Shown here: one piece after another, positions 24,579 to 36,542 of the stretch
Numbering within the stretch: the first letter of the stretch is position 1
Layout of the letters: each line of letters begins with the position of its first letter
DNA from: Rhizoctonia solani
Lineage: Eukaryota; Basidiomycota; Agaricomycetes; Cantharellales; Ceratobasidiaceae
NCBI RefSeq assembly: GCF_016906535.1
Contig: NC_057376.1
Span: forward strand, 1,674,001 to 1,738,000
Direction: 5' to 3'
DNA length: 64,000 nt
The notes under the pieces: generated by a model
What the model saw: the letters and a program-made list of their open reading frames with translations, nothing else
Databases searched by the model: none
What the model was told of the DNA's origin: nothing
Program-made: the position numbers and the translations under genes

Positions 24579-27500
24579 ATGGACACAGACGTGCATACCG
24601 GGATATGCGTGGATACGGGAGCTGGACAAGGAAATGATGAATCAGCCGCCATGAACGCATCAGAGATACCTATCTCAGGTGGACAATCAAATATTCCTTA
24701 CGTCCCAGAACTCCCGAATCTAACGTCAGTCGTTACGAGTGACTTCAATGCGCAAATACCCATGAGTTTGTTCGACCAAACTGCCCTAGTATCATCCGAT
24801 TCCTTGGGCCTGTTGGGCAGCGACCCCCTACTCTTCCCAAAAACGATTCCCCCTGGCTCAGTTCCCACTCGCCGAATGCAATGGATGCCTGACTTTACCT
24901 TCGGACCTGCCTCTGAGCCGATTGATATACCAGGATTTCTTTCCAGCGTTCAGGAAGCCTTGGGAATGGAACAGAACTTGCAGCAGACAGGGGGCGATTT
25001 TCGTAATTGGGTGCGTCCCGAACATGTGGCTGGTTGGAGGGAACTGCAATCTTTGGGATTGGAGGAAAGAAGATGTTACAAGAGGCATGTAGGTCCGTGA
25101 GTGTTCTATTATTTTCTCGTAAGCATCTGTTATGTTAGGGGTTATGTATATCTCATTTGATGGGACGGTTTTGTGAGTTTGGTTGTTTGAAGGGGTGCAT
25201 TGGATAAGCGCTTCAGTATCGAGCGATGATCATGTCTAGTGGCTGGAATATTTGGTTGGAATCGTACTGGTTTTCCTTTAATTTCTCCCTGAATCTTTCT
25301 ATCGAACCAACTGACATCAACACTGCATCATGCCACATGGTCGAACCACCCTATTCAGTGTGTCGGACCTCCTGACCTCTCTAACAGACATAACCTCGGA
25401 TCCGGCACGACTCAATCTTATCAAAGAGGTTCACAACCAGTCTGCTTTAGCTGCGCTCGGGCATACTGCAGAGAGCATCAGTTACCTCCCGAGAAGCGTG
25501 ATCGCAAAAGAAAAATAGTGAGAAAAGTGGTGTCAAGGGTGGAGATGACCCCAGCAACGAAGCACGTAGAGGCCAACAGTGTGATGGTATCAGCGGAGGC
25601 ACGCAAGCAGAGTATCACGGGGTCCAGGCAATGAAATAGGGGTCCCCGGTGCTGATGTTCGGGGAGTAGCCGGAGGCGCGAACGTGGGCACATCTCCATC
25701 TACAATGATATCCGAGGCTGCACCTGGGCCTGCGTCCGCACCCATAACTGCCAATTCAAGAGGCGGACGAAATCGGAAGGGAAAGCGCGAGCAGATGCCG
25801 GAGAAACAGTTTCTGGTGAGTGGATTTGATCATGTTTCTCCCTCATCTTGGTCACTGGTGATCAAACTCTGTCGGGGTACTGCGTAGACCCCGCGCTTCT
25901 TGAGCTCGGAGATATGCTCGGAGGGCTCAAGTTGCATTCATGGCGGTAAATTTTAGCATTTGTGGCCAGTTGGTCATTACTCACATGCGTACATGTAGGC
26001 TAACTGATTCGGCGAAACATTACATACGAAAGCCTCGATCGAGCGATGTCAACGTACTTACAGAAGTTGTAAGTTCGTCTTCTAGGCTCAGCTATGGGCC
26101 CAAGTTGGGAATAACAGTTTATTGTCTTTATTTTATTCCAGAGACCGTCCGCCATACCGTTTCTGCTGCCCGAGGCTCTGGTTTATGAACGTCAGGAGTA
26201 TTCATCCCCGAGTGATATGAGCTTGCAGGGACCATCTCCCCAAAGATCTGCGCACGCACTCATCGAGCTGTCGATTCTCACTCCAGCTCCACATCCCCCG
26301 CATACACCCCGTCATACTCTGTCACTTGCATTACTAAATAGCCAGAGCTTGGAAGATATTAGCGAGGGACTCGTATGTGCCAATCGGTGGATTCCTCGGA
26401 GTATTAACGACAGTGGAGTGCCTTCTGGCGCATGTATTGTTATTGAAGGAACCATTTATGGTGACGGGGAGGGCGATGCATATGGAAAAGATTACGCAGA
26501 GTGAGTATAGTACCACGTCCTCCTTCGGAGCGATTCTTGACTGCGCTTACCCGAACTCCCAGCAAAGTTACCGAATATCTGGCCGCCCTGAAAGCTCAGG
26601 TCAATACTCCGACCGGTTTAGGCAAGAAAAAAAGAGATGCCATCGTGGTTCTCGATGAACAACTCAAAATCGGAATGCCAATGCTCAGTACACGACTTGA
26701 TTCCATCCGATGGAAACTCCATAAGCCATACTGGTTCATGCACGATGGCGGTTGTATTCACTGGGTCGTGGTATCCTCGATCAGGTTAGAGTTGAACCCC
26801 ACCCCAAGACATACATCTACGCGTGATTGACGATCACTTCTGAAACATTTTTAGTGTTCTACACCCGCACGACCCACAACTCCCAACCCCTGAGAAGTCT
26901 TCGAATTGGCCCTATACAACCGCGCTCTCACCTCTTCCGCATCGCGCACTATGCCGCGTATGTTCTCGCGTGCCTGCAGTTCTGGCGGTCTCGGGTGATT
27001 CCCGCCTAAGTGAGAGCCCGAGTTTAGTATGTGATGGTTGTTGGGCTTTGTTGGGGCCACCAAAAGTTGGACGAGATTATTCAGAGGGAAAAGACGAGTT
27101 GACTATATTGGCATTAGTGAGCCCAGATGGGCTTTAAAGGCACATATTTCAATATATACAGGCACTATACGTATATCATGTCGCATATACGCATAATATT
27201 ACTGGATCCGCATGGAACTTGTGCCTTTATGCCAATTCGACCCGATCACATTACTTCTGTTTCTCCGGATTTTAGCCCTTACGGGGATAACGCCACTTCT
27301 AATGGTACCCAATCGGAGAATCTAGCCGACTTTCTCCTTCCCGACACAATCAACCACCATTGCATCCAAAAAGTGTCATAATTATAAAGTCGAGGCGGGA
27401 TGAATCCATCGTGAGTGCTCACACTTTGTCTTCACGCCCGAGCGATGTCACCAAGCGAAACAACCCCTCCACGTCTCCCCAGAATTCCACAGCTGGGGTT

Positions 27501-28931
27501 CGGCCATGACCTTGTAAGCGCAAAACTTAGTGACACGTACATTCCCCGGCGACCTCACTGACGATGTTTTCTGTCGTGTGCCGGTCTCTAGAGCACACAT
27601 GGTAACCTACACCACCCACCGTCTCACTCCTGGCATAGCCCCACCTGGTCACAACCGCATATTGACCATTCTCAAGCCGCCGGTTGCCCACCGGAGCATA
27701 TTATCACCGTTTACATGGAGGATATGCGCGACGACAGCCAGAACGTTGAGCCGACCATGGCTGAAATCCCTATGCCCGTCCGTATAGACCCGGCTTCTAA
27801 CGCTTGGTGCATTGCCGGTAACGACCTCGCTGTTCGCCTGCAGCAAACTCCGAGTCGAATTGACGGCGATGCGAAATTATGTACCATGCGAGGTCGCTAT
27901 AAACACTGTTTCGCCCGGATCGCGAGTAGCGAGGTTGAACGGTACTGGATCCCGTAGAGTTAAAACTCGCACAGGACAAGAGCTTGGAGATTACAATCGA
28001 GCCTGTGAGCCGAGTCCCTCTCTGAATTACAATTATACTGACCATTTACAGAACCTCGCTCCATCGACACGACCTGCGTCCTTGCCCCCCGCCGAACGAC
28101 TCCTCGAGCTTGGGAAGAGAGGAACTGAAACCCGCCCGGGGCATCAAAGCCTCCCTACGGCTAAGAGGCCAACCACGGACTCGACCCCTTCATCTCCACC
28201 CACTCAGTCCACGACACCCCCTCCCACGCCAGGTCCATCACGGACCAATGACATTCACATGTGGCGGGTGCCAGATTTATCCGGGTCCAGTGCGTCGACC
28301 TCAAGTTGTGCTAGCCCCCAGATCCAGGCCGAGCTCCCTCAGGTTCACGTTAACGTTCTGGCCAAGCCAAATCAACCAAGCCAAAAGAATCAAAACCTGA
28401 GGTTAATGCCGCTATCATCGGCTGGCTGCGGCATCAGTTTAACCTGCAGGACCCTCAAAGTTACAACTCGTTTCTCCAGAGCAAAGGAAAATCTTTGCCG
28501 ATCGAGGACCTTCTCCGTGGATACCGATACGTAGCGAGACTGATAGCCCAGTATAACGATACCCGCACACCAAGTGGTCTTGAAGGAGCTCCAGATCGCA
28601 AGATATCCAAGGTAGGCTCAGGCGATAAACCCGAAGAGCCCCGTTAACCTTGTAATCACAGGCAAACATTTTTGCCGCTCTGGGTCGACAGACGAGCTGG
28701 GGGTCCGATACCGAGACGACACTGGCGTTGTATGAGCTGTACGGCCCTGGTAAAGAAAGAGAAGACCCTAGAATAGTCGCTATCATGAACGGCAAGTGTA
28801 CCGGCTCTAAGGAGGGATCCGTTGGTTTCCTCCACACCTTGAAGGAAGTCGACAGAGAATTTTCCAGCAAGCATAGTGGTGGATCAAATCAGTGCTTACG
28901 ACGGTCGTCGGACGCATCAAGTTCGCGGTAA
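24579..28931 (+). CDS. Unrecognised multi-exon protein with Cys-pair motifs
   Basis: Several exons look coding by composition, splice sites and conserved-looking text, but no family was recognised. From ATG 24579 a 172-codon acidic, Pro/Ser-rich segment runs to a GT donor at about 25096. About 25440-25510 reads CFSCARAYCREH followed by a basic KRDRKRK stretch. About 26560-26790 is a helical LysArg-rich part (SKVTEYLAALKAQVNTPTGL). About 26855-27115 contains CRVCSRVP and CDGCWALLGPP, possible zinc ligands. About 27690-27950 holds PPEHIITVYMEDMRDDSQNV. About 28400-28610 and 28663-28931 form a charged C-terminus ending at TAA 28929-28931. The frame changes near 25630, 27945 and 28350, so splicing is uncertain and it could be two genes. 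A nuclear regulatory protein is only a guess from the Cys pairs and basic region. Confidence 0.45.
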
Positions 28932-29066
28932 CTTCCCATGCGGGGCCCCTCGCCTATATTTACTATATACCCAGTTATGTATCCCGCTATCTCGGTATTG
29001 TGTTTTAGCTTGTAACTATACACATGTGTGTTTGTACAATATGTCGTGAATTATCAGATGACCAGC

Positions 29067-30497
29067 TCAATCGTGTATGCGTGCCCCCATCAAACGTTCG
29101 TCTGCCTGTGAGTCGATACCTTTGAACTCAACGCTTATTCCCGAGCCGGCGGGTACGCAGGCATCACCGAGCGCTTGAGCCAGGGCGACCTTCGCATTAA
29201 ACCCGGTGCAATGCATTGGTAAAACATACGAGGGAGTCGGAATAAGTCGTTCAGAGATGAAGTCGACTGTCGGGCCCACACGGTCTTGAAGCTCGGGTCC
29301 GGCTAAATGGAAACCACCAACAATCGCGTGTATAGGCCGCTCTGGAAATGCAGTGGTCGCGGCATGTATCACGTTGCATATACCTGCATGTGAACAGCTA
29401 ACGTCGGATTAATGTGAATAAATTCGGACCATCCAACTCAGAAAACAACCCAAAAGAGGTACTCACGCGCTCAGGATCACCAGTCCTTTCCCAAGTACAT
29501 CAATGGCAACGTATCTCTCGTCCATGATATCCTGCATTTCGAGTGTGCCCCTTTCAATACTCCGAGTTTCAGCCCTATTCTGGGTTACAGTGAACTTACT
29601 TCTTCCGGCACCCATTCACCCCGAGTCTCGTCGGAGGCTGTAGAATGGAATTCACGCCATCGGACACCACCGAGCAGGCCAGTTTCGAAGCTTGTTACCC
29701 GTGGAATCTCACCACTGACCCATACACTATTCCCCGCGACTAGATGCCCTTCCAAATGAGTCTCTACCACTCCCCCGGCAGCAAGAACATCAGAATGTGT
29801 TGGGTCCTCGGGAAGCCGACAAATAACCTTTCCGGTAGGTGGTGGTGCAATGCCTCGAGCAATGGGTCGGTCTGGATGGAGATCAACAACGGGCGGAGAA
29901 TCTGTGCTTGAATCGCCTGATCCATCTTGCTTCTTCGCCCGAGCGAGGGCAATTTGCTCAAGAGCCGCAACAATACCACCCGAATGATCACGATGCCAGT
30001 GGGAGAGTACGATACGTTCTATCGACTCTGTTGGGGTTTGCAAGGCCGCGAGATTCCTCGTGATACTTTTGGGTTCAGGGCCGGTGTCGAAGAGCACTCG
30101 GTGAATCCCGTTCCCTGCTTCGGTTGTCTTAGCGAAAAGTCATCAATTTGTCCGAATAGTCCATAGTAGACGGCGTTACAATCAAGATTGATAACCCATG
30201 TGCACCTATGAAACAAGGCAACGGTTAGAGTGTAGTCCATATGACTTGAGTTATCACACTAACCACAGCAATAGTTGTCAAGGTCGACGAAAGGAACTTG
30301 CGTTCGCGCGTCGTACGGAGGGTCATGTGTTAGATGATGCTTTATTTCATGAGTAAAGCCTGGAGGCAGTTTGGTCATCCTAGATTACAAGTCAGCGCCT
30401 CTCCAATCACGCAACGGTATACTTGCCATTCAATACTATTGTCTACAATGATATCCAACGTTAATTTATCGACCTTTACCATAGATGTGCTAGCCAT
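29067..30497 (-). CDS. Metallo-beta-lactamase-fold hydrolase (dihydropterin phosphate synthase-like)
   Basis: This is an MBL-fold enzyme of the group often named after 7,8-dihydropterin-6-methyl-(ribofuranosyl)-aminobenzene-phosphate synthase (COG1237-like). The start ATG is at 30495-30497 (MASTSMVKVDKLTLDIIVDN). Visible metal-binding motifs are HWHRDHSGG (about 29990), SACSHAGICN (about 29390-29480, across an intron) and GGFHLAGPE (about 29300). FDTGPEPKSI precedes the first motif. The end is HCTGFNAK..GARIHD at 29067. A T run (AAAA on the plus strand at 30135-30138) is one base too long, which breaks the frame between LMTF and AKTTEAGNGIHRV. The substrate in fungi is not known. Confidence 0.85.
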
Positions 30498-30658
30498 TGT
30501 GGTGGTTCTTAATGTCAGGGCAATGAAAAAGGTTAGGTGACCCAACAAGCATGACGTAACCCACGTAGGCGATTCGACCACGTTAGGAAAGTCACGCAGA
30601 TTATTGAATAAAGTCGATGTGAATACAGGGTATAGCCAAATATAGGAGAACGCACAAC

Positions 30659-31576
30659 TCATCCGAGGTAATGCCATATGAGCCAAAAGCAGAAGAAGGT
30701 AAATACCGCTCCAACTACAAATATTATGGTATCTTGTGTCCTGGTGGATATGCGTGAGTTGAAGCCAAGCGAGAAGTTGATTGTACTCACGTTCGCTTCT
30801 CAATCCAGCCTATTACATCCCTACTCAATCCCAAGGTGTTGGCGGCGTCCAAAAGCCTACGTTGGGTTCCCTTGAGCATGTTCCGCTGATCCACCAAGTT
30901 GTCCAAAACTTCACGGCCCTGTGCGATGAATGCATCTAGCTGATTCTCCGTCGAATCAATAAACGAGTGTTCTCGCAGAGCGTGATCTTCTCGCAGGTTG
31001 TATGTTGGCTGTGCTGATGCAGCAAAGGGATTTTCAGAGTGTTCTCCCGTGTTTGATGGATTGTTAGTGTTGAACCGTTGCCGTGGTATAGATGAACCAG
31101 CTTGGTTCGCATCACCCAAGAGATCGTCCCTGTTGGCTTTTGCTTTCTACTGACGGATAAGGATAGTTTTCGGTGGATGAAAACTAGCCTTGACATACCG
31201 CGTTGGCAACCTGATTCTTCACTCGGTCAAACTCCGCACGTAATTCTGTAGCATCAGCGCGAAACTTGGATACCCGCCTAGAGGAAACTCGATTGTATGT
31301 TATTGAGACCCTGTGCACGACGCACTTACATGAATGCTTTCTCTTGCTTCGCCTTGATCATCTCCTTTTTGGCCATTGTCTCATAGTCATCAATTGTTCT
31401 GTTGAAGCCTGCCAAAGAGGTAGATATCTGGCCTGACAATCGTGAATAACTCGACAGATAAATCTAAGAAGTGCACATACCTTGTAATCTGGAGAAGCAT
31501 CCCCAGAGCGTAGCTTTTCCAAGTCGCCATTAATAGAAGCAGTCTGCCTGAGCCCGAGCGTATACAAGGAATTCAT
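30659..31576 (-). CDS. BOS1: Qb-SNARE Bos1 (membrin/GOSR2), ER-Golgi transport
   Basis: Bos1 is the Qb-SNARE on vesicles between ER and Golgi, pairing with Sed5, Bet1 and Sec22. The start ATG is at 31574-31576 (MNSLYTLGLRQTASINGDLE). An N-terminal helical region follows (FNRTIDDYETMAKKEMIKAK), then an ENPFAAS linker. The SNARE motif has the zero-layer Gln in DNLVDQRNMLKGTQRRLLDA, followed by ANTLGLSRDVIGWIEKR. The last exon encodes the C-terminal anchor TQDTIIFVVGAVFTFFCFWL then IWHYLG, stop at 30659-30661. No frame break was seen. The MBL gene lies 161 bases downstream on the same strand. Confidence 0.93.
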
Positions 31577-31894
31577 GATCACGTTTCAGCTCGCAAATAT
31601 CTTTAATATTGGTAGCTCGTAATAGTCGCCGAAACAATAAGTCTTAGAGTCAGGCAAGATTAATGCAAACCTCTGGGGATCGTCAATCTAGGAAAGAATA
31701 TATAATAGCTGGTAACACGTGTTCGGATTGAAGAAGCCCATAACCCACGTGACTGATATTGCACTTGTCCGCACTATGACGAAAAAGTGGCGCTTGAGCC
31801 ATTCTCGATCACGGGCGAAGCTGTGCCACCGCGTCCAAGTTGGTGCTCCTCAACACCGGTTGGTGTTCGAACAACCACAACCCCCCACTCCGCA

Positions 31895-32244
31895 ATGCCA
31901 GACTATACCTTTCCTCCCGCCCCGTCTTCAGACCACCTGGAGTTGAGACGGCCACCCTCTTCACCTGGCCAAATTCCTGAGCCTGCTCCTCCTATTGCAC
32001 ATGGCTCGGCATATATGGATATACTTAACATCCAACAAGCCAGGAGATCACCCCCAGGCCGGGATCCGTATTACCACCCAATCGCAAGGGCATACGCCTA
32101 CCATGGAGCAAAGATCCCCGCCCACAAGACGGTATTGCCAGCGGATTGGCCACCACCATCGGATTTGGAGCAGCAGCTGCCCCAGGCGATGTAGTCGAGA
32201 ACTTCAAACCTGTTAACGACATCAATTGGTCTCCAAAGAAATAA
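31895..32244 (+). CDS. Small uncharacterised protein, about 115 residues
   Basis: From ATG 31895 the frame opens MPDYTFPPAPSSDHLELRRP with a Pro-rich N-terminus, then AYMDILNIQQARRSPPGRDP. It continues after one missing C in the run near 32077-32080 as NRKGIRLPWSKDPRPQDGIA and a short Gly/Ala hydrophobic stretch (SGLATTIGFGAAAAPG). It ends in NDINWSPKK with TAA at 32242-32244. The frame-corrected text looks coding, but no family was recognised. The gene is divergent from BOS1, with 318 bases between the ATGs. The Gly/Ala stretch is too short and weak to call a membrane helix with confidence. Confidence 0.5.
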
Positions 32245-32762
32245 CGTTCGGTTTTGGTGAGTCTGTCTATCACCCCACACGAGTGACACTTATCCATTTT
32301 GATCACTTAGCCCCATAACTTATTCGTTGGCTATTGCATTACCTCACTTTCGCTTCATATCAAGCATATGTCACATCTTGCTTACATTGTCTCCTACAAT
32401 CCCCAGCAAGAAACCCGCTCTTGTCTAGGGCCTTGGTCTTCATCTTGCTTTCCCTAACACTTCTTACGTTTTATTATATTCCTGCTTGTTTGTACCCAAA
32501 CCTGTGTTTTTAGCTGTGTAAATTTAGAATGCGTGAATACAACAAACTTTTGCTTTAATTAGACTGACTATATAATATCCCAAACTAGAATCAGTTGAGG
32601 TATGCTTTCAGGTCATGGAATCAATCGATCCTGATGGGATGATACATCACTATACGCCGACTTATTTACAATTTAATCTTCAATCGTTTGGGGAGTCTAA
32701 ATGCGTTCCTCTTGGTTACTTTTCGAACACAAACTCAGGTAGGAGAACCCACAGACGCATGC
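32245..32762. other. Intergenic between convergent 3' ends
   Basis: 518 A+T-rich bases lie between the small gene (+) and the flavin-reductase-like gene (-). There is no coding frame with conserved text. It probably contains two 3' untranslated regions. Confidence 0.5.
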
Positions 32763-33926
32763 CTACTCTTTCTTCGGGATTTTTGCAACGTCTTCCTTGA
32801 TATCATTCCAGACAGGCGCGGGATTTCGAATCCTTCTCCAACTCGTCCATAAGTCGTACCTCCCATGCGAGATATAGCTCTTAGCTGGACACAAAATGAT
32901 CATCCAGTGATTAAGAGAGGAACCATTCAACTCACCTTGACAGGATCAACCATTCCAATACCCTTCCCATCGTTGACCCATACGTCCTTTCGGACATGAA
33001 TAGCTTTTACGTGACCTAGCACCAGAGTTCCAGTTACGGTATTCGAGCCAGGAGGAGAAATGTCCTGGAGTGAAAACAATTCGCACTCCATGGAAAAGGC
33101 ACTCTCTTTGACTCTCGCAGGTTTCACGAAAGTCTTGAAGGAGAAAGTTAGAGTATCAGAACATATAGCTCCAAATTGTTGACTCTCGGGGAGATGCTCA
33201 CACTCTCAGCCTTGGTCAAGCCCGACCCCACCCATTCTTCAGTTTCATAGGGGGCATCTGTACTGCACCAGTTGGCACCTTCAACCCAGGGCTCGCTAAT
33301 GATATTGACAGTAAACTGCTTCGTTTCGCGGATGTTAATGGAAGAATCTTTGTGGCGAGTTGGGCCATGGGTAAAAGACACCGAAACCAAAGGAGGATTA
33401 TGGCAAACCATCGAGAAATAGCTAAACAGCAATGCATATAAGTACATATATGCATAAGAGTCATGACTATGCACCTGAATGGAGCTAGGTTGGGGGTTCC
33501 GCTGGCGCTCAAAGAAGACACGAAGGCAATCGGCCTGGGAATAATTCCTGAGATCATAAGGCGATAGATATCTCTGGTGAGACCCCATCAGTGAGTGGAC
33601 ATTGTGATGAAGAGGCCCCCCACGCACGCAGGTTTCTCGTTGCCGGTCTCAAACGTCTGCCATCCTCCTTCATAGCCTTTGGCCCATTCTGCAGCGAGAG
33701 CACTGGGCCCGTCCTCATTAAATGGCTGCCCGACTTTCCAGTCTTTGTTGGGCGGTAGGGTATATTGGAATGCCGGCTCCGGGTTAAAATCGGCCCTGGG
33801 TGCATCACGAGTTGTAGCCATTTTACGGTTTGAGCGGTTAACTTGGCTTGTTGAGAAGGCCAGAGACAACTTGGGTCGGGGATGTGGGAAAGCAGATCGA
33901 GGAATGAAGCTGCGAACGCTATGCAT
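32763..33926 (-). CDS. Flavin reductase-like FMN-binding split-barrel protein
   Basis: The fold of this family binds FMN and often works as a flavin reductase or flavoprotein oxidoreductase; the natural substrate is unknown. The key block is DIYRLMISGIIPRPIAFVSS then LSASGTPNLAPF (about 33480-33570). Next come PPLVSVSF, TRHKDSSINIRETKQFTVNI, the CSTDAPYETEEW segment and GTLVLGHVKAIHVRKDVWVN. The C-terminus ISRMGGTTYGRVGEGFEIPR continues as PVWNDIKEDVAKIPKKE only if one base missing near 32815 is restored. ATG 33924-33926 begins MHSVRSFIPRSAFPHPRPKL..AFSTS, a basic, acid-free presequence suggesting mitochondrial import. The in-frame ATG at 33819-33821 (MATTRDAPRAD) could give a cytosolic form. 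One intron uses donor GTGCGT. Confidence 0.83.
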
Positions 33927-34209
33927 GAGGGGTAATCGTTAAATAGGTCCCGGAAAAGATCCGTTACGGCTTTATCAGAAACCCGGGCCTGGGAAACTGA
34001 CCCCGAAAATAGGAGCTGTTGGTCATCGACGCTGAGGTGCCGATCGAATACGATGAGCTTCTCAGCCACAGATGTCGTTTCAAAAGAGAGACGATCACGT
34101 GCTTAGCCATTTGGGTCTGTTTGTTGGTAAGTGCAAGATCCATTCAGTTCCCAATTTCCATTGCACAGGCTATCTTTATTTCTGTTCTTGCACTCAAACT
34201 TTCATAATC
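33927..34209. promoter_or_regulatory. Divergent promoter between flavin-reductase-like and DUF262 genes
   Basis: 283 bases separate the two start codons, which face away from each other. Both promoters must lie here. No specific motif was recognised. Confidence 0.35.
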
Positions 34210-36307
34210 ATGCCCAAAGGCAAAATCACTAAACCTCAAGATGACCCGGAGTTTGATGAACTTGAAGAATCAGAGGAAGACTATGAATATGATGAAGAGG
34301 AGGACCAGGGATTCTACATCAAGGCTGCTTTGAAACCTCCCAATTCTCACCCAGTGTCCTGCTACGATTTATACAATCAAATCCAAGAAGGTGGGCTTTC
34401 TTCATACTATCTGCTCGCCAACACGCAATGGACACGAACGTACTGACGTGGATGTAACCAATAGGTGTTATATCATGTGAGTATACTTATGTTCATACCC
34501 AACATCAGTTATAATGTGTGTTTTCTCCCAGTGGATGCGGATTACCAACGCGACGTTGTTTGGAACGACGCGAAACAGAGCAATCTCATTGATAGTGTAT
34601 ACAGGGACTACTGTAAGTACTTGGTTCAGCTGAGTTTATGGTGGCTCTGAGGCTTTTCCACTAGTCATACCTCCTGTTTTGTTCGCAAAACGCATAGGAG
34701 ACGATGGCGAAGAAATCAAGGTAGCTCATCAAATGTATCTGCGATAGAGAACTAACTGTCCGATAGGTTTGTATAGACGGCAAACAACGTCTCACCAGTA
34801 TCCACCGGTTCATGGATGGGTAAGTGGGTTGCTACCTGGAACAAAATGGCGACCTGACATATATGTCTCCTTGCCAGTTATATACCCCGTAAGTCTCAGC
34901 ATTATTGCCGAGTCGATCTGTACTTACGCGTTTACAGTCAAAGTTGAGTACGTACCAAAAGTCAAGCCACTGGTTGAATCATTTCTCACCGTGGGCTAGC
35001 GGAAAGAGCTGGTTTTACCAAACACGGGGGAACAAAGCTGCCAAGAAAGTGATTCCCAACGGTTGGAAGAAACAGTTTGCCTCGAAGCAACTCATTGTCG
35101 GTAAGTTGTTCCTCTACTCCCAATCATGCATAACTAACCGACATCGACTGCCATAGTCGAGTTTGCGGATCTCTCGGACGCAACAGTATGAACTTTACAT
35201 CGTCACACAATAATTGCAACACTCACGTGGCGCTGTAGGAGCGTGATATTTTCCAACGCGTCCAGCTGGGAATGGCGCTAAATGAGGCCGAGAAGCAGAA
35301 AGCCATCTCATCGCCTACAGTTACTTGGATACGTACCATGGTCACACAGTACTTTGAAGGTATACCTATACCCATTTACTTATTGCCAATGCGGTAGGAT
35401 TAACCTATAAATCATAGGAGACGACGGTATCCCTCAATTCATGAAAATGAACATGAGGCGTTCCAAAGATTTTCAATGTGTAGCACGTGAGTCGCTTGCT
35501 TTGGGTGCTATGTATTTGGATCTCACAAGATATTAGAATATGTCTATATGGCCAGCGCGTTGCCGGCTTTCGATTCTCCCGGGACTGTTAAGCTTACGAG
35601 GTTCTTGGGTCAACAAGACGAAAGAAGCGATGCATTCAAAAAGCCTGTAGAACGGGCGATTCGAGATTTGCATAAACTTGTGGTAAGCAAATAACTCGAG
35701 TCTGCTGATTACATTTCACTAAAAACCACTCTAAAGCAAGATGAAACCAACCTCAAGCTGACCGGGGCTGCCGCAGTAGCACCAGTGAGTATCTTTAACC
35801 TACAACGAGACATCCACTTATTAAAATTCATAGATTGAACTTGTTCACATATGTGGGTCTGTCACCAAACTAAAGTTGAGGGATATTAAGATCCTTTGTT
35901 CTTAGGCCTGGTTTGTCTTTTGCTCAAGGGCAGATCCCTTCGCACCATGGCCGGTGCGATTGGTAAGATGCGGACTGTCATCAGAGGGAAACATATTGAT
36001 GTCCGGGCTAACACTGTAAGTACACCACGTGTATGTCTATTGCGGTTGCTGACCATTTGGGGTGTATAAGCGTGTTGCTAAATCCTTCGCCGAGCACCTT
36101 GAAACCCTTCAGGCGCCCGGTATTTCTGGCCCCGAAACAGATTGGCAAATTGATACCTCAGCCGCTCGAGCGGCTAAAAAACGCAAGGCTGATGATGATG
36201 ATGATACGGACATGGCGTTCACGAGCGATGATGGTTTCCCAAATGGAAGCGCCAGTAAAGGCAAAGCAAAACTCAAGCCCCGTCCGAGTGCTAAAAGCAG
36301 AGTTTGA
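34210..36307 (+). CDS. DUF262 (GmrSD N-terminal-like) domain protein
   Basis: ATG 34210 starts MPKGKITKPQDD, followed by a very acidic stretch (EESEEDYEYDEEEDQGFYIK). The DUF262 core is clear: ADYQRDVVWNDAKQSNLIDS, IPPVLFAKR and CIDGKQRLTSIHRFMDG, then NGWKKQFASKQLIV and VEFADLSDATERDIFQRVQL. Helical exons follow up to TMAGAIGKMRTVIRGKHIDV, and a Lys-rich, DDDDD-containing tail ends at 36305-36307. About ten short introns are needed. In bacteria DUF262 (PF03235) is the nucleotide-handling half of GmrSD-type DNA restriction systems, with DGQQR-like motifs. Basidiomycetes carry copies with no known role. The acidic and basic ends hint at nuclear location, which is inference. Confidence 0.87.
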
Positions 36308-36542
36308 GCGTGTCTTGCGTCTTTTTTGTCCTTTCTTGACGGACTACTGCTGTCGTTATTTGAGTTGTTATACATACAGGCTAATGGATCGTGTGGACCC
36401 GTATTGCTTTGTCATGATCGCTGTTTGGGTCTAATGATATCATAGCGCTGTGATCGGTAATCCAATACTTTTTTGTCGACTTTGCCCGAACCGAGTTCTC
36501 CCACCGTCCTTCGTCTGAGACCTGAGACTATACTTACTTGCC

